Source: an uncultured Faecalibacterium sp. (GTDB lineage Bacteria > Bacillota > Clostridia > Oscillospirales > Ruminococcaceae). Taken from it: 64,000 nucleotides of DNA. Where the stretch lies: the NCBI GenBank assembly GCA_900539945.1, contig UQDV01000004.1, forward strand, positions 67,896 to 131,895, read 5' to 3'. Numbering within the stretch: position 1 is the first letter of the stretch; every line of letters starts with the position of its first letter. The notes under the pieces are model-generated. The model was not told the DNA's origin. It was given only the letters and a program-made list of their open reading frames with translations, and searched no databases. Both the position numbers and the translations under genes were made by a program. This document shows positions 1 to 8,105 of the stretch, piece after piece.

Positions 1-888
1 GCAGAGCGTGCGGCACTGGTCAAGGGTATGGATGTAGTCTATATCTACCATGATACCATTGACGAAGCAAGCCATACTTCGGACACCTCTGTGTTCCCGG
101 CATGCGATAGGGCTATCAGTGAACTGAAGAATATGGTGCGCATTATCGTCAATGACTTCGGCGGGGCGAACATTCTGATTACGGCAGATCATGGCTTCCT
201 GTACACTTACAGTCCGCTGACCGAGGATGACAAAGTGGATAAAACCAGCTTCCATGATATGGAAGTGGAATATGGCAGACGCTATGCAATCATGCAGAAG
301 GAGGCGGATCCGCAGTATTTGCTTCCTGTAAAATTCCTGGACGGAAAAACGGAATACACTGGATTTGCTCCACGGGAAGGTATTCGCATCAAGATGAATG
401 GTGGCGGGCTGAATTTTGTGCATGGCGGTATCAGCCTGCAGGAAATGACGGTTCCGGTGATCGAATATCATTATCTGCGCAACGGCTCTATGGAATATCG
501 GCGCAATAAGCAGAAGTATGATACGCTCCCCGTAACAGTGAGTTTGCTTTCTTCCAGTCGGAAGATCAGCAATATGATCTTTTCACTGGATTTCTACCAG
601 AAAGATGCGGTAAGTGCAAACCGTGAGGCTGCTACTTATCTGGTGTGGTTTACGGATGAATACGGAAAGCCTGTCAGCGATACCCAGAAGATTATTGCGG
701 ACAAAACCAGTGAGAACGGCGCAGATCGTACGTTCCATTGCAACTTCAACCTCAAATCGATGAAGTTCAGCAATACAGCAACCTATTATCTGGTGATTGC
801 GGATGAGCAGGGTCAGCAGATGCAGCAGCGGGAACAGTTCCAGATTGATATTGCATTTGCGATTGATGAATTCGATTTTTTTAACTGA
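1..888 (+). CDS. pglZ: BREX phosphatase-like protein PglZ, C-terminal part (5' end outside window)
   Basis: The reading frame is open from base 1, so this is the C-terminal 295 codons of a larger protein. PglZ is an alkaline-phosphatase-superfamily protein of BREX phage defence, usually 800-900 residues in type 1 systems. The metal-binding part of the fold is visible: an ITADHGFLY motif (about base 180) and a later FVHGGISLQEMTVPVIEY stretch, both typical of PglZ. A beta-rich tail follows. The stop is 20 bases before brxL, so the two are co-transcribed, and the pglZ-brxL order is that of the 3' end of a type 1 BREX operon. Base composition is more AT-rich than the chromosomal genes to the right. 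The family call is firm; whether the protein is intact cannot be seen here. Confidence 0.88.
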   Translation, partial: AERAALVKGMDVVYIYHDTIDEASHTSDTSVFPACDRAISELKNMVRIIVNDFGGANILITADHGFLYTYSPLTEDDKVDKTSFHDMEVEYGRRYAIMQKEADPQYLLPVKFLDGKTEYTGFAPREGIRIKMNGGGLNFVHGGISLQEMTVPVIEYHYLRNGSMEYRRNKQKYDTLPVTVSLLSSSRKISNMIFSLDFYQKDAVSANREAATYLVWFTDEYGKPVSDTQKIIADKTSENGADRTFHCNFNLKSMKFSNTATYYLVIADEQGQQMQQREQFQIDIAFAIDEFDFFN

Positions 889-908
889 TGGGAGCAGGAG
901 GACTATAA

Positions 909-3017
909 ATGGAGCCGAATGCGGAAAATAGCTGCCGTCGAGACGCAATCAAGGAAAAATTACGGCAGAATTTTGATGGAAAGATCGTTCGCAAGGATCT
1001 GACTAAAAAGATCAAGGAAGGTGCGAATGTCCCGGTTTATGTGCTGGAGTTTTTATTAGGCCAGTACTGTAGTTCAGATGACGAAGCTATTATTGAAAAA
1101 GGCGTGCAGAATGTAAAGCACATTCTGGCGGACAACTTTGTCCGACCGGATGAAGCACAAAAGATTCTTTCGCAGCTGCGGAAAAAGGGCAGCCACACTA
1201 TTATCGATATGGTGACCGTGCATCTGGATATCAAGAAAGACTGCTTCTTTGCAGAGTTTTCCAATCTGGGACTCTCCAATGTGCCCATTACGGACGACTA
1301 CCCGGAAAAATTTGACCGTTTGCTCTGCGGCGGCATCTGGTGCATCGTTCAACTGGAATATGAATCCGAGGGTGACAGCACCTTTGGCATGGAGGACTTT
1401 GATAGCGAACCCCGGCAGAAAAAGCAGAAGGATGTTTCGCCTATCAGCATCCGCAAGCTGACCCCCATCCAGATGCCTCATATCGATATTGAGGAAGTAC
1501 GCACCGGGCGTAAAGCCTTCACGCAGGACGAGTGGATGGATGTAATGCTGCGTTCTTGCGGTTATGAGCCGGAGCAGTTGAACCAGCGGGAGAAATGGCT
1601 CTTGTTGGCACGTATGCTGCCACTGGTGGAGAACAACTTCAACCTCTGTGAGCTTGGTCCTCGCAGCACCGGTAAATCCCACATCTATAAGGAAATCAGC
1701 CCTAACAGCATTCTGGTGTCCGGTGGACAGACGACTGTGGCAAACCTGTTCTACAACATGGGACGAAAGACTGTTGGTCTGGTGGGTCTGTGGGACTGTG
1801 TGGCTTTTGATGAGGTTGCTGGTATCAAGTTTAAGGACAAAGACGGCATCCAGATTATGAAGGACTATATGGCTTCCGGCTCCTTCGCCCGTGGCAAAGA
1901 GGAAAAGGCAGCCTCGGCCTCGATGGTCTTTGTGGGAAATATTAACCAGAGCGTGGATGTGCTGCTAAAAACCTCCAGCCTGTTTGACCCGTTCCCGCCT
2001 GAAATGGGAACAGACACTGCATTTTTGGATCGCTTGCATTGTTACATTCCCGGCTGGGAAATCCCTAAATTCCGCCCGGAGCATTTCACCAACGACTACG
2101 GCTTTATCACGGATTATCTTGCGGAGTTTATCCGGGAACTGCGCAAGGAACAGTACGGCGATGCGTTGGATAAGTATTTCCGCCTTGGTAAAAATCTGAA
2201 CCAGCGTGATACGATCGCAGTGCGTAAGATCGTAGGCGGCTATGTAAAGCTGATGTACCCGGACGGTGAGTTCACCAAAGAGCAACTGGAGGAGATCCTT
2301 GTCTTTGCACTGGAAATGCGCCGTCGAGTGAAAGAGCAACTGAAAAAGCTGGGTGGCATGGAGTTCTATGATGTGAATTTCAGCTACATTGATCTTGATA
2401 CCTTTGAAGAAAAGTTTGTGTCGGTTCCCGAACAGGGTGGCGGTAAGCTGATCCCGGATGGAATGTGCAATCCGGGACAGATCTACACGGTTTCGCGTGG
2501 AAAAAGCGGCATGATCGGTGTGTTCCGGTTGGAAAGCCAGATGTTGCCGGGCAGCGGAAAGTTTGAACGCACCGGTCTTGGCAGCGACCGTGACTGCAGA
2601 GAATCCACCAACACAGCCTTCAACTTCCTGAAAGCAAATGGAAACCGCATCAGCGGTGGCATCAGCACGGCATCTAAGGACTACATCATCAACTATCAGG
2701 ATCTTCAGGGCATTGGTATGACAGGAAAATTAGCATTGCCTACGCTGATTGCGCTGTGCAGTATTGCGCTTGGACGGCCAACAGTCAGTACCCTTGCTGT
2801 TCTGGGTGAAATTAGTATCAGTGGAACAATCTTGAAGGTAGATGAGCTTGCAAACAGCCTGCAGGTCTGCCTTGATAGTGGAGCAAAGAAAGTTCTGCTG
2901 CCGATTACAAGCGCTGCAGATCTTGGAACTGTACCTCCCGAATTAGTGGGAAGTTTTAATTTAATCTTTTATAGTAGTGCAGAGGATGCAGTGTTCAAAG
3001 CATTGGGTGTTGAATAA
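909..3017 (+). CDS. brxL: BREX system AAA+ Lon-like protein BrxL
   Basis: A 702-residue protein matching BrxL, a DNA-binding AAA+ ring ATPase needed for phage restriction in type 1 BREX. An N-terminal domain (about 1-190) precedes an ATPase core with Walker A GPRSTGKS at 250-257 and Walker B VAFDEV with D301/E302. The C-terminal 130 residues resemble the Lon protease domain (ISISGTILKVDELANSLQ region). In my hand alignment the Lon catalytic Ser and Lys positions are not conserved, so proteolytic activity is doubtful. AGGAGG lies just before the ATG. With pglZ upstream this closes the BREX operon; brxA, brxB, brxC and pglX would lie to the left of the window. Confidence 0.93.
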   Translation: MEPNAENSCRRDAIKEKLRQNFDGKIVRKDLTKKIKEGANVPVYVLEFLLGQYCSSDDEAIIEKGVQNVKHILADNFVRPDEAQKILSQLRKKGSHTIIDMVTVHLDIKKDCFFAEFSNLGLSNVPITDDYPEKFDRLLCGGIWCIVQLEYESEGDSTFGMEDFDSEPRQKKQKDVSPISIRKLTPIQMPHIDIEEVRTGRKAFTQDEWMDVMLRSCGYEPEQLNQREKWLLLARMLPLVENNFNLCELGPRSTGKSHIYKEISPNSILVSGGQTTVANLFYNMGRKTVGLVGLWDCVAFDEVAGIKFKDKDGIQIMKDYMASGSFARGKEEKAASASMVFVGNINQSVDVLLKTSSLFDPFPPEMGTDTAFLDRLHCYIPGWEIPKFRPEHFTNDYGFITDYLAEFIRELRKEQYGDALDKYFRLGKNLNQRDTIAVRKIVGGYVKLMYPDGEFTKEQLEEILVFALEMRRRVKEQLKKLGGMEFYDVNFSYIDLDTFEEKFVSVPEQGGGKLIPDGMCNPGQIYTVSRGKSGMIGVFRLESQMLPGSGKFERTGLGSDRDCRESTNTAFNFLKANGNRISGGISTASKDYIINYQDLQGIGMTGKLALPTLIALCSIALGRPTVSTLAVLGEISISGTILKVDELANSLQVCLDSGAKKVLLPITSAADLGTVPPELVGSFNLIFYSSAEDAVFKALGVE

Positions 3018-3101
3018 AGGGGAAAGTTTATATGGCACAATTTGGTGTTTATGGGATACTCGTCTAAAAGATTATACTGTAATATTTTTAAGATGGATTC
3101 C

Positions 3102-3130
3102 TTGCTAACATGGTCGACATGAAATACAAA
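3102..3130 (+). promoter_or_regulatory. Possible own promoter of the RT-nitrilase gene
   Basis: TTGCTA (3102-3107), 17-base spacer, TACAAA (3125-3130), about 34 bases before the start codon. It sits in an AT-rich 146-base gap after brxL. The same gap holds an 11-codon ORF (3031-3066) behind a GGGGAAAG ribosome-binding site, which looks like a remnant. The match is weak, so the RT gene could equally be read through from brxL. Confidence 0.35.
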
Positions 3131-3163
3131 TTAATGTTTTGATGTAAAAATGAGGAGGTATCT

Positions 3164-6100
3164 ATGGAAGATAGCGTTCCAAAGTATGATTTGTTTCAAA
3201 AAGCATATAAAAAATTGAAATCAACTGCGTATTATGACAAGACAAACCTCCATTTGAGAGATCGGATTGCGGAAGCGGAAAACACTCTCAATATAACGAT
3301 AGAGGAACGCTTGAAGGATTTGCACCAAGCGTTTGTAGCGTCAGATAGCACGAAGTGGAAAAGGAAAAAAGAAGATATTTTGGAAAGCATTTCCTGTCGT
3401 CTGCTTCCGAAAAAGATTATGGATACAAAGGAAGAAAAGAATTGTTCGGACAGAACAAAAGGCGTTTTGATTAGTGGAGTGCCAGCAAAACAAGTCAAAG
3501 TTGATGAGATACAATATTTCATTGACATGAAGATTGAGGGAATGATTCTTGGCGTTCTATGGATTATGATGATAGGATGGCAGTTAGATAAATCCTATAC
3601 CAATTGCTATGGAAATCGTATACGAAAGACGCTATATAATGAATTTTCTAAAGAACCGACCTTTTCTCCAGCGCTGTTTGAGCCGTATTTTCAGAATTAT
3701 GAGAGTTGGCGAGATCAGGCATTAACTTTGGCACAGAAGTGTATGCAACAAGATGATGTTCTGATTTTTACGCTAGACTTTAAGCGCTACTACTACTCCG
3801 TGGATGTATCAGAGAAATTCATGAAGGAGATTCTTACTAGGGTAAAAGGAAAATCTGACTACAATGAAGAATATCTGAGTAGGATAAATGACTTTGTGTA
3901 CTGTGTGATCAAAAGATATTCACAAATCTACAGAGAGCATAGCGGAGAAGAGCGGATTCGCCGTATATTACCAATTGGGTTTCTGCCATCGGGGGTTTTA
4001 GCAAACGAGTGTCTGAAAAAATTTGATACAGCAATTTTGGACGGATGGAATCCACTTTACTATGGACGGTATGTAGATGATATATTGCTTGTGGAAAAGG
4101 TGGAAAAGGGAAGCCGAATCGCTCAAAAAGCGCAGGATGGTAAACTGGAATTCTATGAGGCCTTTGAATATTATACGGTAAATAATTCACGCTGGACGGG
4201 TAAAGAAAACCGGAATGCGAGGGCTGTTTTCAAAAAAGAAGAAGACGAATGTGGAACTTACTGTATTTTGCCAGAGTTTACAAAACCATTGGGAAGCGCC
4301 ACGAAAATCCAATTACAGGCAAGCAAAATTAAGTTGTTCTACTTTCAGCGTGGACAATCGGATGCATTGATCACTTGTTTTAAGAATAGCATTGAAAAAA
4401 ACAAATCGGAATTTCGCTGGATGCCGGAAGATGACGCTGTGTTTCAGGAGGACGATTATTCGGAGGTTTTTGAACTAAGCCACCATGGAGTGAATAAACT
4501 TCGTGAAGTGGACGATATAGCTGTTGATAAATACGCACTTTCGAAATATCTGGGGAAGTTACAAAGGATAAATGGACTGATTTCGGAGAAGACGAAAGGA
4601 GAAGAGTATAATTTTGTCCGTGACATCCATAAAATATTTACGCCAAAAACAATAATTGAAAATTATACACTCTGGGAACGAGTAATTGCGATCTTATTTG
4701 TAAAAAAATCCTATAAGGCACTACTTAGGTTTATTGCCCTTGTCATAGACACGCTTGATAAAACAAGTTATGCCATAGAAGGAGCGGATGGTGATACCGG
4801 ATTTGTAACAAATGCATTGCGAGAGGCACTGCAAGAACATCTCATTTCCAGCATAGCTCGTCCGATGGCACTTCATGATGGGGAGACTTTTGAGGAATGG
4901 AAGTTAGAAGATGCGCAGAGCCTGCTCAGCGAACAGATGAAAGAACTTTTGACAAAAGCACAGAATCGTTCGAAAGGTTATTTTAAAGCTAAAATGCTGG
5001 ATAAAAATCTGTGTGTTATCTGGCCAGAACTAGTGAGTTGTGGTGGTGAGAATCTGCAGAAAAAGGATCTGACCAATGAAGATAATGTAGTGGAGCTTCT
5101 GAAAAAAGAAACCTGCACAGAAACTTTTCAAGAAAAAATGAACAAGATTATAAATCAGAGATACATCTATTACCCCTACCTTATCAAACCGGCAGATCTG
5201 ATGCTCGCAAGATTGATGTATGATCTTGTTCGTAAAAAAGATCTAGAAGATTTGAATAAAATCGAGGAAATTTTCAAACAATGCTGGCAGTTGAACTATA
5301 GCCCACTTCCATTTGAAGGTTGGACAAATAATAGATTTATAGAAGAAAATATAAAAACTGGTGAACTCAATAAGCAGCCCGTTTTTCAAATCGGAAAGCC
5401 GAGCTTTTCAAAGATTAGGGTAGCCGTTGCCAATATCCAAATGGACATTTCAAACTTTGACCAGGCTGTTATGCGTAAACCGAACAGAAGCTACCGAAGA
5501 TATCAGCAGATAGCAGAACTGGTGAATACTGCTGTTCGGGAAAAAGCAGATATGTTGGTAATGCCGGAAGCGTGTACTCCAAAAGAATGGCTGCCAACGC
5601 TGGCTAGAACTTGCGAAAAAAATCATTTGGCAGTTGTAACAGGGGTAGAGCATATTATTGAGGATAACTGTGTTTATAATCTGACAGCAGTGATTCTTCC
5701 GTATGAAGAAAAGTGGACAGGTCAGTGGCACTCTGTGATTCTGTACCATTCAAAGAATCATTTTGCACCCGAAGAAAAAAGAATGGTTGAAAGCTTACAT
5801 CTAAGAGCTATGGAAGGAATAGAAAGTTCTGAAGCTAAATGTGATGCAAAGTATGAGTTGTATAGCTGGAACGGATTTTGGTTTACAGTGTACTGCTGCT
5901 TTGAGCTTACATCCATTCGAGATCGTTCGATTTTTCAATCCTATATTGATGCGTTGATCGCAGTCGAGTGGAATCAGGATGTGAACTATTATAGCAATAT
6001 AATTGAATCACTAAGTAGAGATATTCACTGCTACTGCATCCAGACGAATACCTCCGAGTATGGAGACAGCCGAATCACAAAACCGTCTAAAACCGAAAAT

Positions 6101-6319
6101 AAGGACATCCTGAGAATAAAAGGAGGAAGTAATGCAACAGCACATGTTGGAACTATTGATTTGGAACAGCTTCGGGAATTCCAAATGAAAGCATACAGTG
6201 GTCAAAAAGAAGATAAAACTTTCAAACCGACTCCGCCAGACTTTGACTATAAAGGAGCATATGAGCGTCGGAAAGGAACGATGTTTGAATGCTTTTGTGC
6301 GAAGAAAAAAGCAGATTAA
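3164..6319 (+). CDS. drt1: Defence-associated reverse transcriptase-nitrilase fusion (DRT type 1, UG1 group)
   Basis: A 1051-residue two-domain protein. Residues about 100-400 are a reverse transcriptase: motif A FTLDFKRYY with D205, motif B LPIGFLPSGVLAN at 269-281, motif C YVDD at 303-306. A helical linker follows (about 400-745). Residues about 750-960 are a nitrilase/CN-hydrolase domain with all three catalytic residues: E802 (MPEAC), K864 (YHSKNHF) and C912 (CCFEL). This architecture defines UG1/DRT type 1, reported as an anti-phage system. Key residues are intact in both halves, so it is probably active; the reaction of the nitrilase half in defence is not established. AGGAGG precedes the ATG by 7 bases. 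The gene is AT-rich like the BREX genes beside it, which fits horizontal transfer of a defence island. Confidence 0.92.
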   Translation: MEDSVPKYDLFQKAYKKLKSTAYYDKTNLHLRDRIAEAENTLNITIEERLKDLHQAFVASDSTKWKRKKEDILESISCRLLPKKIMDTKEEKNCSDRTKGVLISGVPAKQVKVDEIQYFIDMKIEGMILGVLWIMMIGWQLDKSYTNCYGNRIRKTLYNEFSKEPTFSPALFEPYFQNYESWRDQALTLAQKCMQQDDVLIFTLDFKRYYYSVDVSEKFMKEILTRVKGKSDYNEEYLSRINDFVYCVIKRYSQIYREHSGEERIRRILPIGFLPSGVLANECLKKFDTAILDGWNPLYYGRYVDDILLVEKVEKGSRIAQKAQDGKLEFYEAFEYYTVNNSRWTGKENRNARAVFKKEEDECGTYCILPEFTKPLGSATKIQLQASKIKLFYFQRGQSDALITCFKNSIEKNKSEFRWMPEDDAVFQEDDYSEVFELSHHGVNKLREVDDIAVDKYALSKYLGKLQRINGLISEKTKGEEYNFVRDIHKIFTPKTIIENYTLWERVIAILFVKKSYKALLRFIALVIDTLDKTSYAIEGADGDTGFVTNALREALQEHLISSIARPMALHDGETFEEWKLEDAQSLLSEQMKELLTKAQNRSKGYFKAKMLDKNLCVIWPELVSCGGENLQKKDLTNEDNVVELLKKETCTETFQEKMNKIINQRYIYYPYLIKPADLMLARLMYDLVRKKDLEDLNKIEEIFKQCWQLNYSPLPFEGWTNNRFIEENIKTGELNKQPVFQIGKPSFSKIRVAVANIQMDISNFDQAVMRKPNRSYRRYQQIAELVNTAVREKADMLVMPEACTPKEWLPTLARTCEKNHLAVVTGVEHIIEDNCVYNLTAVILPYEEKWTGQWHSVILYHSKNHFAPEEKRMVESLHLRAMEGIESSEAKCDAKYELYSWNGFWFTVYCCFELTSIRDRSIFQSYIDALIAVEWNQDVNYYSNIIESLSRDIHCYCIQTNTSEYGDSRITKPSKTENKDILRIKGGSNATAHVGTIDLEQLREFQMKAYSGQKEDKTFKPTPPDFDYKGAYERRKGTMFECFCAKKKAD

Positions 6320-6410
6320 ATTTGCTGTTTGTAGCAGATCTGTAGCAAATTGAGTCTATTTAACGAATCATCGTTCTAAAAAACGAAAAGTCATCATGCA
6401 TCACACGCAG
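6320..6410. other. Short AT-rich gap after the RT gene with an inverted repeat
   Basis: AATTTGCT (about 6320) and AGCAAATT (about 6344) form an 8-base inverted repeat around a 15-base loop just after the RT stop codon. It could be a weak terminator or part of a structured RNA, but there is no clean T-run. I see no gene here. The junction with the GC-rich repeat at 6411 is probably the right edge of the defence island. Confidence 0.35.
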
Positions 6411-6509
6411 GGACTCGAACAGGGCGGCGGTGCGAAGCACCGTAAGCAATCAGCCCAGTGGGCTGTTGCTTAGCCCGCGGGTCCCAACCCGTAGGAATGT
6501 CTACCGGGG
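6411..6509 (+). repeat. Structured repeat, copy A (inverted homologue at 28262-28362)
   Basis: About 100 bases matching the reverse complement of 28262-28362. Shared blocks are GGACTCGAA at one end, a stem-loop core (CAGCCCA...TGGGCTG), then GCGGGTCCCAACC and AGGAATGTCTACCGGGG at the other end. The arms between blocks vary in sequence but keep their pairing (for example GGTGC/GCACC), which suggests selection on structure or a mobile hairpin element. The GGGACTCGAA end is the antisense of a tRNA T-arm (TTCGAGTCCC). This copy runs into the 5' end of the nucleoside phosphorylase gene. Confidence 0.7.
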
Positions 6510-6545
6510 ATGCTGTCGATTCCTGAAAGGATTGAAAGAATCAAG

Positions 6546-7310
6546 ATGATTCAAAAACACGAACTGCCGATCCTGGAGTACGATTCCGGCTCGGAAGAGG
6601 TCATAAAACCAAATCATGGTGCAGAACAGCTGAAGCTTCCCGAAAAATGCGTCTATGCCTTTCTTGGAGAAGCAGTGGATGCTTACGCTTTCGAGGCAAA
6701 TGCCGCGGTTGCAGAAACGTTTGAAACCATCACCCGGAATTATCCTGTTTATATCATAAAGCAGGATGGCATGGAATTCTGTCTTTGTGCTGCCCCTTTG
6801 GGCGCACCTGCGGCGGCACAACTGATGGACTTTCTCATCTCCTGCGGCTGTAGGAAAATCATTTCGACTGGTTCCTGCGGCGTCCTGACCAATTTGGCCG
6901 AAAACGAATTTCTCATTCCGGTAAAAGCATTACGGGACGAGGGGACCTCTTATCATTATCTTCCCGCATCCCGCTCTATTGAGCTTGACAAAAATATCCG
7001 GGATGCTATCGAGCGAACTTTTCTTGCGCAGAAAATTCCGTTCCGGGAGTGTATTACATGGACAACGGATGGCTTCTTCCGGGAAACGCAGGATATGGTG
7101 AAGTATCGCAGGGCGGAAGGATGCACAACGGTCGAGATGGAGTGCGCCGCATTGGCTGCCTGCGCCCGGAAGCGAGGTGCTTCTTTCGGGCAGATTCTTT
7201 ATGCGGCAGATTCTCTTGCGAATGTTCTGGAACACGATGAACGTGATTGGGGAAAGGACTCCTTACGGAAAGCACTGGCACTCTGTATCGAAGTGCTGCA
7301 AGCGATCTGA
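6546..7310 (+). CDS. Nucleoside phosphorylase (PNP/uridine phosphorylase superfamily)
   Basis: A 254-residue cytoplasmic enzyme of the PNP_UDP_1 fold, which splits nucleosides with phosphate to base and ribose-1-phosphate. Visible family signatures are the phosphate/ribose loop STGSCGVL and the late TTVEMECAALAACARKRG motif, where the Glu-Met-Glu triplet contacts ribose. A terminal helix (KDSLRKALALCIEVL) matches uridine phosphorylase-type members, but base specificity cannot be read. I chose the ATG at 6546 because the protein then begins MIQKHELPILEYD, the family's usual N-terminus. An in-frame ATG at 6510 lies at the end of the repeat and would add 12 atypical residues. A terminator follows at 7349. 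Confidence 0.85.
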   Translation: MIQKHELPILEYDSGSEEVIKPNHGAEQLKLPEKCVYAFLGEAVDAYAFEANAAVAETFETITRNYPVYIIKQDGMEFCLCAAPLGAPAAAQLMDFLISCGCRKIISTGSCGVLTNLAENEFLIPVKALRDEGTSYHYLPASRSIELDKNIRDAIERTFLAQKIPFRECITWTTDGFFRETQDMVKYRRAEGCTTVEMECAALAACARKRGASFGQILYAADSLANVLEHDERDWGKDSLRKALALCIEVLQAI

Positions 7311-7348
7311 AGGTTCAAGTGCCGTTGAGAATGCTCTGCCACACAGTT

Positions 7349-7397
7349 CGTACCCGAACCCGATTCTCTATGAGAAAGGGCTCGGGTACGTTTTTTG
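7349..7397 (+). terminator. Intrinsic terminator of the nucleoside phosphorylase gene
   Basis: CGTACCCGAACCC pairs with GGGCTCGGGTACG around a short loop and is followed by TTTTTTG. It lies about 40 bases after the stop codon. Confidence 0.85.
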
Positions 7398-7449
7398 TTT
7401 ACGGGAAGTCCTACGGCGAGAGTACGCAGAACGGTAAACAGGAGCAAGT

Positions 7450-7496
7450 AAAGGCAGGGTATCACCGTGGCGGTGGTATCCTGCCTTTTGTGCGAT
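7450..7496 (+). terminator. Second strong hairpin with T-run
   Basis: AAAGGCAGG-GTATCACCG pairs with CGGTGGTATC-CTGCCTTTT, ending in TTTTG. It stands alone between the phosphorylase terminator and the HAD remnant, so it may have served a gene since lost. It could act on either strand. Confidence 0.6.
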
Positions 7497-7607
7497 ACCA
7501 TCTCCGAAATCTTTTTCTTCACGTTTTCTTCTTCATGCAGAATCCCCCTGTCCATCCCGGCAGATGCTGGAACGGGCAGGGGGATTCTGGCTTGTTGAGC
7601 GGTTGGG

Positions 7608-7727
7608 TTAAATCAGGCCGAGGTGCACAAAGGCGTTGTACAGGCCGTCTTTGTGCACATCGTCGGTCACATCGGCGGCGGCTTTGGCTTCCGGGCCGCC
7701 GCTGCCCAGAGCCACGCTGTACCATAA
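7608..7727 (-). pseudogene. C-terminal remnant of a Cof-type HAD hydrolase
   Basis: Read on the minus strand, the last 37 codons before a TAA at 7608-7610 give YSVALGSGGPEAKAAADVTD followed by DVHKDGLYNAFVHLGLI. This is the typical C-terminus of Cof/YidA-type sugar-phosphate phosphatases (AADYVTD...DGLYNALKHLGL). An in-frame stop lies directly upstream (7728-7730), and no catalytic DxD motif or N-terminal part is present, so this is a dead fragment. The rest of 7500-7850 holds a G/C hairpin near 7540-7590 and no gene that I can support. Confidence 0.7.
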
Positions 7728-7849
7728 TCATAGAGGGTTTTGGGCTCCGGAACAAGGGTGGAATCTGCCGAAAAACAACGGCTGAGGTTGGTACAGTTGC
7801 ACAAAGGCGCGCGGCCCTGCAAAGAAGCTGTAAAATTTGCGGGGCGGGG

Positions 7850-7878
7850 TTGACGAACGGTTCCGGCCGTGGTAAAGT
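7850..7878 (+). promoter_or_regulatory. Promoter of the mgtE leader
   Basis: TTGACG (7850-7855), 17-base spacer, TAAAGT (7873-7878). Transcription from here would give a leader of about 220 bases before the mgtE start codon. Confidence 0.65.
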
Positions 7879-7933
7879 AATGGGCGGAAAAGGCCAAAGT
7901 GCCTTTTTACGACAGAAAAACGAGGTGGTCGTC

Positions 7934-8029
7934 ATGGAACCTGCTGGAAGCAGCGGCAGTTTATATCCCCGATCAAAGAACCAGACGGCAGCCTTTTTGC
8001 ATGCCGGAGAACGGCCCGGCTGTGCGTGA
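7934..8029 (+). CDS. Possible leader peptide of mgtE (31 codons)
   Basis: A short ORF starting MEPAGSSGSLYPRSKNQ and ending GERPGCA, preceded by GAGGTGG 8 bases upstream. It lies wholly inside the mgtE leader. Leader peptides controlling Mg2+ transporters are known in enterobacteria (MgtL, which also starts MEP); the resemblance may be chance. Its first codons overlap GCGGCAG (7953-7959), which can pair with the 5' arm of the terminator-like hairpin, so its translation could influence folding. No homology was tested and the ORF may not be translated. Confidence 0.3.
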   Translation: MEPAGSSGSLYPRSKNQTAAFLHAGERPGCA

Positions 8030-8071
8030 GAACGCACGGTGTGTTTGCCTTCCCCGGAAATGAAAGTGTCC

Positions 8072-8105
8072 GCTGCCGCCTGGTAAAAAAGGAGGCAGCT
8101 TTTTT
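8072..8105 (+). promoter_or_regulatory. Terminator/RBS-sequestering hairpin directly before mgtE
   Basis: GCTGCCGCCT (8072-8081) pairs, with one mismatch, with AGGAGGCAGC (8090-8099), followed by six T (8100-8105) and then the ATG. The mgtE ribosome-binding site AAGGAGG (8089-8095) is inside the 3' arm. The hairpin can therefore both end transcription and hide the ribosome-binding site, as in a riboswitch expression platform. A competing partner GCGGCAG lies at 7953-7959. I could not match the leader to the known M-box Mg2+ riboswitch core. Confidence 0.7.

Noticed and set aside
7934..8100. Known Mg2+ riboswitch (M-box) upstream of mgtE
   Set aside because: The conserved M-box core strings could not be found; only the terminator-like hairpin is supported.
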